A DNA stretch of 64,000 bases from Ricinus communis. Its lineage: Eukaryota; Streptophyta; Magnoliopsida; Malpighiales; Euphorbiaceae. Position 1 is the first letter of the stretch. The number at the start of each line of letters is the position of its first letter. A model generated the notes under the pieces. That model had not been told where the DNA came from, searched no databases, and was given only the letters and a program-made list of their open reading frames with translations. The position numbers and the translations under genes are program-made. Location of the stretch: the NCBI RefSeq assembly GCF_019578655.1, contig NC_063256.1, forward strand, positions 8,742,001 through 8,806,000, written 5' to 3'. Positions 54,101 to 64,000 of the stretch are shown here, piece by piece.

Positions 54101-56755
54101 GAGTGACTTATAATCAAATCTAATTCTATTTTATATATAAAAATTATAATACCAATGTTTTAACATTTGATACAATGTTAAACAACTTTAACACAAAAAA
54201 ATTAAGATGTTAAGTAAAACTTAAAAATGAATTTTTTATTCTTATTATCCATATTAAATTTCAAAAAAGATAGGAATTCACTAATGAAAATGATAGAGTA
54301 TAATTTCTACAAATGAAAATTTAAATTAGCATCAAATTGCTTCTTATTATACTTGATTTTATTTATTACTAAAATGACTAATAATACACTACTATAAGTT
54401 GTTTATACACTTTTACTCTTTTTACACTCGATTGTCTTTTTTATCTAATTATTTATTTCATGAACAATCTTAAGCGTATGATCTCTTATATCAGTCTAAT
54501 ATATATAGCGCTCTTTACAAGAATCAAACTCTAATTAACAGAAAAAAAAAAAAGAATTCTTTGCTAATTGTACTAACTATCTCTACTGTTAGAGTTTATT
54601 CTTTAGCAACAGAGTTCTGTGACAAAACTAAACAAAATAAAAAGTTCCAAACTCATTTCTGTGAAGTCTTTCTCTTGTGCAAGTTTCCATTTGCATTTTT
54701 AATTACAACCTCTAATATTCTTTTTATTTTATTTTTCTTTAAAAAAGTTGAAGTGACTGCGTGGGTGCAATCATGCGACAACCTTCTGAAATTTGCAAGA
54801 CACAAACCGCCCATTGCACGGTTGAATTAAATAGTAATGAACCCTTCAAACCAGATGCATGTCTTTAAATTGGGTGACCAACTCCAATTTAATAATGCTA
54901 TAGACTCACTAATTATATGTATTCGTTAATTAATTATAAATTTGGACAGTTTGTCTACTTCATGAATCAAGGAATTAATGGTCCCCTATTCTTAAAAGAG
55001 AATTTGCTTTTTTAGGTGCCTTAGTTGAAACGCTACTTTTCAATGGTCGTCAAGATATTAAAACCTTAATTTTTGAGTCCATTTTTAGCCCAAAATTGGA
55101 TTAGTTTTATCTTCTTGAAACCCTATCTTCAAATTGTAGCTTTCTTAGCTAAAGGAATCAGCAACCCATGCAACTGGACTATTATTTTATCCAAAAAATA
55201 TATCTTTGTCTGTCCTAGTCAGATGGATTTAATTGACCCAATAGATACATTATTCATGAATCAATGCTATTTAATTAGCTATTTAGAAACATGAAATTAG
55301 AAAGATCCTCATAGAAGGAAATTAATGGTTGCTTTCAGAATGAAGGGGTAATTGTCTAAAGAAGTAGACATGATAATAAAATAACATTAGACAACTATTC
55401 TGTTCATATCAATTAATTAAGTAATTGGTTCACCAACATTAACTGGTGCTTCACCTCCTATTTAGATTCTTGAATGCCAGTGGTCCGCTACTGGTTGAGA
55501 CAATTACAAAGGACTTAGCATCTTGTTCTATCTTCTACATAATATTCCGCCAAAATAATTAATGGATAAAGCTTAATTTAAGTTATATAAATAGTACTAT
55601 AGTAGGTTAATTATTGTACATTCCCGAGATTTCACTTATTATACTAATAAGTCTTTTATATATATTAATTCTAATGTTTAAAAAATAATAATTAACTTAT
55701 ACTATTTAGTTGCTCTATTTTTTAATTTTTAAACGAATTTAAACCTAGTTACTAAAGGTACTAATTAACTAGAATAATATATTTTATTTTATTAAACTTA
55801 AAATTGCAGCTTTTCATAAAAAAACTATAATTAGACCGACATTCTGAATTTGCTATCGATATTGATTTAGTTTTAAATAAAAAATAATATACTTACAAAT
55901 AAATTTTTTGATAAAATATTTTAATATGTAACAAATTGATAGAAAATTAGACAACTTTAGCTCATAATTAATATTATAAACTATCATTTTATTTTGTCAA
56001 AATAATAGAGATTATATTATTGTGAACTCCAAAATACTTTTTAAGCGAAACAATACTATCATATAATTAATTAAATAATATCAATTTTAATATGAATCTT
56101 TTTTTCTAAAATACCTTAGATATTTTTAATTTAGTGAAAGTAAATTAGAAAAATGATGACTAATTTTATTAAAAGAAAAACATTAAATTCCCAAAAACCA
56201 AAACAAGAGTTCTAATTTATAAATATTTAATTTAATGGGTTGAGTTTAAATCTAATATTAAATTTAGAACAAAATTAGTAAAAAAGAAACTATAAAAAGG
56301 ATGACTGCTTACTGTGCTGGTCTAATGATTTAAACCTTTTTGAAGTGTTAAAATTCGTTTGAGTAAATGCAATGCATTTCTTACAAAAGAAAACAAATAA
56401 GAAAAGAAATACAAAACCTAAAACTAAAGTAAGTAACCCTAAAGACTAAACTGGGATCACGTTCTAACCTTTCACGTGGAATCTTGATTTGCAGTTTCTT
56501 TTGGGTACATCCTGTCTCTTTCTTTCTTTCCCTACTTCCTTTTTTTTTTTTTTTCTTCTTCCTGAAAAAAAGATAAATAAATAAAAAAATAAATATATCA
56601 CTCAATATTGCATTAAATAATTATATGGTTTAACTTAAATAGTAAAAAACGCTTAATTTTTAAAATAAAAAATCTTTATATTAAATAAATTGTTACTTTT
56701 ATAATGAATGTAAGAAAATAATTCTATTAAAATTTCTTATGCTTCCTCTTTCTTG

Positions 56756-56758
<3 letters not shown>

Positions 56759-56792
<34 letters not shown>

Positions 56793-56793
56793 T
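56759..56793. repeat. (AAT)n microsatellite
   Basis: About eleven uninterrupted trinucleotide units lie roughly 1.9 kb upstream of the gibberellin oxidase start codon. Confidence 0.9.
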
Positions 56794-58524
56794 GTATGAG
56801 CTCATTGTTGGGCTGAAGTTAGTCAACAAGAAGGTTTTACTATATTGCCTTTTGCTTTGATTAAAAAAAATAATAAAAGCAATCTTTATTTTCACATGAA
56901 GATAATCAGAAAAGCTGTATTAGTAACAATCAGCTTCCCCACTTTTCCTCCTGTCTCACTCTTCTTTCTTATTAGTTATTTCCCGTATTGATTTAAGAAG
57001 TTGGAATTGTTTAATTTATAATTAAACTTTCAAATTTTTACTCCTTGACCTCAACTACCATAAAATATAAGCATATTAGTATTTATATGGCATAATGTAT
57101 ATAATTTTCTTATATTCTTTTAATTACACCACATTAAGAAGATATAGTCCTGAGATGGAGAGGGGTTTACTAACCAATCACAAGACAAATAACTAAAAAA
57201 TATATAAAATTGTTGTGATATTACATATAATATTAACAAAGATTATGTTATATTTTTTCATCTAATAAAAAACAATAGAGTACAACGGAATTAGTGATTT
57301 TTCTGAGTGATTATTTGATTTCATCGATATTTTAATATAGTAGTAAAAGAAATAGAGTGCTAACAAAAAAAAAAAAAAAAACTCCCTCCATTTTAATTAA
57401 TGGATTTTTTTAAAATAAAAATAATTATCTAATATTTTTATATATCAAATGTAATATTTATTTTTTATTTTATTTTTTTGCTGGAGTAACTGTAATAAAT
57501 CTTGCTATATCTATAAAATAATAATTTAATCTAAATTAACTAGTTTCTCTTTATTAATTCAAATAAAATATTAAAAAAGACCGTTAATATGAAATAAAAA
57601 ATTATTACATAAAAAGAAAAAATAGAGGATGGAATAAATCAATTCTGATATAATGTGTCTATATAAAACATAATAAGGAAGAAGATAAAATGAAGGGTAG
57701 CCACAAAGAAAGCAAAGTTGAATTGCAATTGTTTAAATAAGATTTAATCGCCACTTGGGTTGGGTCGTATATATGCACGGTTATCAAAACTTGTTTGTTG
57801 CGTGATCCATCAACTACGAATATCGAACCGAATTCTTCTTTTATTTTCTTTCTTCTTAAAATTAATATTCTAAATACAAATATTTTTATTTGGCGTGAAG
57901 AAGAAATTGGAAAGAAAAAAGAAAATCGAGAATTTATAAAAATTGTTATGAAAAATGTAACCTTAAGATTTCATATTGTAAGACTGAATTATCAAAAAAC
58001 TGTAAAGAGAGTGTGAAATTAGGACAATAAGGAGTCAAAGATGAAAAGGTCAAAATACGCGCAAAAAGAGAAATAAATGGCCACACTCTTTTGAAAAGCG
58101 TCGCTAATATATACTTCCAATAAGAGAGGGGACAAACAGCCACAACCAGGTTGTCCCCATCCTCTTCCGCCCCCCTCCCCCACCTAATGTAAGCCACTTC
58201 TCACCTTTTGTAATTCCTCCATTTCCCTCCCACGCGCCTCTTCCTCTCATCTCACCATTGTTCGTTCATTTGACACTCCAAATTTATTATATATCAAAAA
58301 GAAAACCAAGAATTTACCATATTGCAGTCTCTTTCTCTCAAAAATATTATTATGGTCGGACTGTCATACATATACAAAGTCCACGTCTCCTAAATCCACG
58401 TTACTATTTAAATCTAAAAACAATAAAAAATGAAAAATAAAAGCTTTTAAAAGTGACCCCTACCTAGCGTTATAATATTCATATATCTTTCCTTCTCCCT
58501 CTATCCTCCTCTCTCTTGTCTGTG

Positions 58525-58533
58525 TATATAATA
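58525..58533 (+). promoter_or_regulatory. TATA box of the gibberellin 2-oxidase gene
   Basis: TATATAATA lies 124 bases upstream of the start codon, after a C/T-rich tract. A leader of about 100 bases is inferred. Confidence 0.5.
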
Positions 58534-58656
58534 GGTACCACCCTCAGCCATGAACATATCTCCAAATCTTCAAAGTTCAAAACTGACAAGGAAAAAGAAA
58601 ATTCTTTATATCATTTGATTCATTACATATATAGTTTTGTAATAAGCGAGCACATA

Positions 58657-61374
58657 ATGGTAGTGCCTTCTCCAACTCCAATGCGTATTAAGAAAACAAA
58701 AGCAGTTGGGATTCCTACCGTCGATCTTTCTCTTAACAGGTCAATTGTATCTGAATTGATTGTAAGAGCCTGTGAGGATTACGGGTTCTTCAAGGTTGTT
58801 AATCACGGTGTTAATAAGGAAGTAGTGGCGAGATTAGAAGAAGAAGGTTCTGATTTCTTTGCAAAACCCGCAAAAGAAAAGCAAAGAGCTGGACCTGCTA
58901 CTCCTTTCGGATATGGCTGCAAGAACATAGGCTGCAATGGCGATATGGGCGAGCTTGAATATCTTCTTCTTCAAACTAATCCTGTTTCCGTTGCTGAGCG
59001 ATCCAAGACCGTCTCTGTTGATCCTGCAAAATTCAGGTACCATTAGTATTGCAGTTAATGTCTTATCTATTTTTGCTAAAACTATCAAATATTATATGTT
59101 ACATGTTCAAGAAAGAACCGAGAAAGGTGATGACATGAAATTTAACGAAAAAAATAAAATGAAGAAGGGGTTCTGGTTTGTGTTTGTCTAGTAGTATGAT
59201 ACAGGTTCGCGGGGTTTATGCTAAGTTTGTGGCGTGTTTGATTCGTTTCTCAACAAATATTTTAATGTTGTAACGGTTGATCAATATATTTTTTTTTATT
59301 GAAACCACAAACAATTATCATTGAATTTGAATGCCATGGCAATTGGGCCGGTAGATAAGGAAGTATATAATTTAATTTTTGAAAATGAAACGGTGGAGGA
59401 ATATTTTTATTGTTAATGCTTGGCATCCTAGAAAAGGACACCGGGCAAAAGAATAAAGAAACATAGAAAAGTCTGATAAAATAATATATACATATATTCT
59501 TTTGGGTCTCCAAATTTATTATGCTGGACAGTTTTATCTCATTATGTCTAATCAACTTATTATTCAATTATCTTAATGTCACGGATTTAGTTACTTACAT
59601 ATAAGTATACCCCTCTTTGTTTTTTTGTTTTTTTTACTATAATTAATTTAGTTATGTTTTATTTTTATTGCCTATTGAATAATTATATACGTATTTTATT
59701 TTTCAAAAACAAACAAGTACGGTTTGACATAGCTTTGAACTTTATATCTAAATCATTCTCAAGCAATTTACAGTTCGTGGCTCTACGTCACGAAAATAAA
59801 TGGGGATTTGACTTTAATAGAAATGAAAGCACAACACGTGCAACGAACACTACTGTGTGAGAAGCAAGTAAGATTTGCTTTCTGAATTTCAGCTTTCAAC
59901 CTGTGATTTAAGAGGAAAACTTTGCTTCAAGTAGTATCAACAACCCTTTAGCAACATGGCATTTAACAGCCTCTTAGACAGTGTCACCATATATTTAAAT
60001 AACTTGAATTAATTACTCTTATGTTTATTTTTAATTACCATTTTACGTACATATATATATAGAGAGAGAGAGAGGGTAAAGAGTCTCGGTAATTCATTAA
60101 TTTATTTATTTTTATGCAAATTGCAGTGGTCCAATAACAGTTGAATTTTCCATTATTGTTATGTTAAGTGAGACATTATACAATGATGGGTCATGATTTT
60201 GTGAGGAATATATTAGTATCCATAGAAAAGAGTGCCTGGAATGGATTTTGTCCTGCTATTTAGCTAAGCCTAAACGAATGAATTATACTAGGGAAGAGAG
60301 GCATATGCCATCGTATTGGACCCTCACAAAGAGCTGTAACCCTTTGTGTTGTTTTCCCAAAATCTTCATTACACATATATTCCTTTACCCAACAGAAAGA
60401 AATACACATAATAAACCTCTACTTTCTCCGACAGGCCGGCAAGCACTAGCCAATTCCTATATCATTGCTCGCATGAAGAAAAACAAAATTATAATGACAC
60501 CCAAAAAAATAATTCTCAAAGAAATCAATAAGCCTCCAATCAAATCCAGAAAATTATATACATACACATAAAAGGATACAACACTCAGTGCCATATAAAG
60601 AAAATATCTTGATCAATGTTTTTTTTGAGATTATAATTTGTTGTTGCACCTGCAGTTGTGCTGTGAATGATTACATAGAAGAGGTTAGAGAATTGGCATG
60701 TGAAATTCTTGATCTGTTGGGAGAAGGGTTATGGATGAAAGATAAGTTTGTGTTCAGTAGGCTAATCAGAGACGTCCATAGCGATTCAGTGCTTAGGCTT
60801 AATCACTATCCGTCTGCAGTCAAAGAGGTCATGGATTGGGACCCATCACCCAAAAGAATTGGATTTGGTGAGCATTCCGACCCTCAAATTCTTACAATCT
60901 TGCGATCCAACGATGTTGCTGGCCTTCAAATCTGCTTGCACGATGGTTTGTGGGTCCCTGTCCCTCCTGACCCCACCGGCTTCTTCTTGATTGTTGGTGA
61001 TGCCTTACAGGTTGGTAAAATATGAAGTGTATGTATAACATTAACGCTGCTGGATTCCTTTATCCAAGGAAAATTATTAATTAAATGTTATTGTTACTCG
61101 ATTGAAGGTTTTAACCAATGGGAGGCTTATGAGCGTGAGACATAGGGCATTGGCAAACTCGAACAAGTCAAGAATGTCAATGATGTATTTTGGGGCACCG
61201 CCACTTAATACATGGATTTCTCCTCTGCAAGAAATGGTTTCACCACAGAATCCTACTCGGTATAAGCCCTTCACTTGGGGTGAATTCAAGAAAGCTGCAT
61301 ATTCTCTGAGGCTGGGAGATTCCAGGCTTGATTTATTCAAGATTCATTCTACTGATAGAATTGCTTCATGTTAA
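58657..61374 (+). CDS. Gibberellin 2-beta-dioxygenase (C19-GA 2-oxidase)
   Basis: Three exons, 58657-59036, 60656-61010 and 61108-61374, join in frame to 333 residues, typical for the family. The enzyme hydroxylates bioactive gibberellins and their C19 precursors at carbon 2 using 2-oxoglutarate, oxygen and Fe(II), which inactivates them. The non-haem dioxygenase N-terminal domain includes GIPTVDLSL and [15 protein letters not shown]. Iron ligands are His200 and Asp202 in GFGEHSDPQ and His257 in SVRHRAL; the 2-oxoglutarate-binding pair is Arg267 and Ser269 in NKSRMSM. The segment [12 protein letters not shown] and the three-exon plan fit the C19 class (GA2ox1-4), not the C20 class. The start chosen gives the family-typical MVV-P-S-P N-terminus; an upstream in-frame ATG at 58516 lies before the TATA box. 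Intron 1 is long (1,619 bases). The gene stands alone between large spacers. Confidence 0.93.
60060..60074. repeat. (GA)n microsatellite in intron 1
   Basis: A short TA run then AG units lie within the first intron of the gibberellin oxidase gene. Confidence 0.7.
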
Positions 61375-63381
61375 AACCTAGCCGTTTTAGTTGGACTCCC
61401 ACTACTGCAGATATACTTTTAAGTTAACATTCTTCTTCTTCTACTGTCTATAGAATGCACGATGCATTATGGGACAAGAAAAGAAAATGACAAATTCTTT
61501 TTGTAGCTGTAAATAGGCCACAACTGAAGGGGATATGTTACCCTAGCATGATTGGCGGGTTCTTTTCTTCTTCTTCTTTTTTTTCTTTTCGGCCCTTCCA
61601 GTTCCAGCCCATTTGTAATATTTATTATAGATGTGGCGTGTTATTATTGAAAGCGACACAGGTTTGAGTGTAAGGTTAGCTTAGTCTATGAGATTTGTAA
61701 GAGAAAGAAATATCTCTAAATTAGTATATACAGTGTGATTTCTGCCCTTTACTGTTAACCAAAGCTTTCGTCACCTATTCTAGCTTCTCTACCTTTATCC
61801 ATTAAAAAAGAAGAAGAAAAATATTGCTTTCACCTCTATATATATGGTCAGGGGGCAGGATTGTACGTTTAAACAGCCATGGTATATTTTAAACTGTTAA
61901 TCAACAATTGTGTTACTACTCTAGATTTATTACAGTCAACATTTATTACATTCACTATATATATAATTTTAAATATAATATAAGAAGTAGAAGGAATAAC
62001 AAGTAAGGTATTTAAGGACATTACTGATTCAACTGTAATCCTAAGAATGTAACAGGATTTGAGATATACACAAATAAAGATTTAATTTGTAATCGATACG
62101 AGCAGTGAATAGATTGATAAACAAAATACTCATTATTTAAACTCACTTAAGAGTAAATTAATATTATTTTTTATCTTTTTAATTTATAGAAGTTTTATAA
62201 TTTATTACAATTGCATTGATTTATGATTTCTTTCTATATTCCTTTAATATGATACAACATTAAATTATTCTAGGACTGTTAATTGTATGACTATATTTCT
62301 TATGAGATTTTTAGTATTCTTCTTTGCCTTTTGGATTTCTTTATCATACAACTAACCATGCTAAAGGAAAAAGTAAATGTTCCAATCAGCCAAAGCGAGG
62401 AAAAGATTAATAAAGAAAGAAAAAAGGGCAGTGTTTTTAGACCAAGATTTGGATTTAAATAGGGCTTAATTTGGAGCATGCTGGCAATTGATCACTGGCT
62501 AGCATTGATTGATAGAGGTAGAATGTTACTATCCAACACACTAATTATGATTATTAAATTGGATAACCTAACAACTTATAAGTTAAACTGAAGAACACAT
62601 TTACATTGACCATATCTAAAGAATTTACATACATCAAACATGAATAGCTGGCTTGACTAAGTTACTTCAACTTTTACCATCAATGCAGCAGTGAGCTTCA
62701 TTTTCTTTTCTTGATATAATATTATATATAAAACTGCTTCCAGCATATGTAAGAATGTTAATCATATGTCTACATAGATAAATAATCTGATGTTAATTGG
62801 TATTTTCATATGTTGAATCGGTCTACTTTGTCGGTCTTGATAATATAATATTTTCATATTATATGGTGCAGGAGTCCTGGTTATTAATTACTCAAATGAA
62901 ATACTTTTTACTGCATTATGTGGGTTTGCTTAGTATTTTGGGTGTAAAAAGGGTAAGCCAATTGGCTTGGGCAGTGCATCCCCATGTCACATTCTTCACC
63001 ATTTTGAGGAAATTTAATAAAGATTCAACTATTATAAAAAAAGTTTAGAAAAGAAATACGTGTAGCGCATGTGGTGAATCACTATTGAGCTGATTTAATT
63101 AGGTATACCTAGAAAAACTACATGATACCAAAGCCGCCACAGCTCAATTACCTTCACTAATAAATTGGTTTTGGGTCATTATCTTTTGCCAAAGAGTTTT
63201 CAAGTACTTGGATCCACCTTGATGCGGACGCAGACATTATATATGGCATATGGCGACTGGACTAGTAAATATACAAGGCAATTCAGTCACTGAATATATC
63301 ACTAAAGTAGGAAGCATAAGGATTTGGTGCATTTCTGTCCCTCCTTATCTCTATATAGAGAGGGATGTCTTATATATAGAT

Positions 63382-63417
<36 letters not shown>

Positions 63418-64000
63418 AAGAGATATAATGCCCATTTCCAATCTCACCAAACCTTGACAAAGAAACAGGTAATGGTGGTTCGATCAAGCAAGAGAGTTGC
63501 CATTTGCCAAGTGAAATGGCATTTTCAGAGAAAGTTAGGTACGAAATTGATAAAGCTTTAGGCCAGTTTAAGCAATTTACTTCTTTGGGGAGGTTTCCTA
63601 GATTGCGTCGTTTGGTATATGATCCCCATTTGCCTCATTCACGTATTTATCATCACAATCAACCTAAACGGCCCAGTTAATAGGCCTCTTCTCTCTATCT
63701 CTCTCTCTCTCTCGTTGCAACAAATTAATTCTTTAAGACTGTACATCATCAGTTCACAAAGCCCAAAGATACCATACAAGATTGTAGTATGAGTACGTCT
63801 AATCCTAATAATAGTACTAATTTTTGGAATACATATGGATCTCTGTATGAGATTGACGTATGCTGATTGACTCGAACATGCGTGACTAATTAGTTGGCCA
63901 ACCGCTATGAACAAAATGGCATGGATTTCTTCAAGCTTGCACGTTACTATTTTCTTGAAAAATGTTGCAAGAGTAAAACCAAATTCTACTAAATTAGAGT
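61375..64000. other. Gene-free right end
   Basis: This holds the 3' region of the gibberellin oxidase gene and then spacer. Open frames of 60-90 codons show no recognisable family. A (TAGA)n microsatellite is at 63383-63416 and a CT run near 63697-63713. Around 63500-63650 base composition is more balanced, which could mark a decayed coding fragment, but I cannot identify it. Confidence 0.55.
63383..63416. repeat. (TAGA)n microsatellite
   Basis: About eight and a half perfect tetranucleotide units. Confidence 0.92.

Larger units (their letters stand above)
44385..58500. other. 14-kb gene-free spacer
   Basis: No gene is supported in this long interval. Nearest to 44.4 kb is the SWC4 promoter. 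The segment 46440-47120 has more balanced base composition than its surroundings and may be a decayed element or pseudogene, but no frame is recognisable. Other items are an AAG microsatellite (45636-45670), a motif shared with 34.8 kb (47201-47236), a Helitron-like end (48115-48141), local duplications at 50870-51137 and an (AAT)n microsatellite (56759-56793). The rest is AT-rich, with many A/T runs. The interval could hold promoter or enhancer sequence for the gibberellin oxidase gene, but nothing proves it. Confidence 0.55.

Noticed and set aside
62797..63048. 83-codon plus-strand open frame
   Set aside because: No recognisable family and AT-rich codon use; most likely chance.

Overview
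This is nuclear DNA from a flowering plant, most likely a rosid eudicot. All nine protein genes are intron-rich, have GT-AG (two GC-AG) junctions, match land-plant families, and sit in very AT-rich spacers. The order Malpighiales (for example Euphorbiaceae) would fit, but no sequence here proves a species.

Layout. 1-3213 (+): 3' two thirds or more of a PRP43-type DEAH-box splicing helicase, cut by the left edge. 4255-9924 (-): long-chain acyl-CoA synthetase of the LACS1/CER8 type, 19 coding exons, with a non-coding first exon and TATA box near 10.7 kb. 16382-24253 (-): a protein with four Agenet/Tudor modules, an AT-hook and a DUF724 domain. 24.3-30.2 kb: AT-rich desert with a short Helitron and diverged copies. 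30222-31408 (+): plastid NifU-like scaffold, NFU3 type. 32377-33509 (-): predicted plastid membrane protein of the INSIG fold family. 35170-36914 (-) and 37937-39692 (+): two patatin-like genes arranged head to head; the second has Gly in place of the catalytic Ser. 40382-44384 (-): SWC4/DMAP1-like subunit of SWR1 and NuA4. 44.4-58.6 kb: gene-free spacer. 58657-61374 (+): gibberellin 2-beta-dioxygenase. 61.4-64 kb: no gene seen.

The genes do not form one pathway. From memory, helicase, LACS1, DUF724 and SWC4 lie in the same order around At2g47210-At2g47250 in Arabidopsis, so the left 44 kb looks like a conserved block into which NFU3, the INSIG-like gene and the patatin pair have been added or from which Arabidopsis lost them. 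Two functions here concern acyl lipids (acyl-CoA activation for wax and cutin, patatin-type acyl hydrolysis) and two concern chromatin (DUF724/Agenet, SWC4).

All nine gene models were assembled by hand from splice sites and keep frame from start (or left edge) to stop. No tRNA, rRNA, CRISPR array or organelle insertion was recognised. The most notable items are the GxGxG patatin with its shared promoter, the complete-looking 924-bp Helitron, two GC-AG introns, and the plastid INSIG-like gene. I did not find evidence of a wholly new system.
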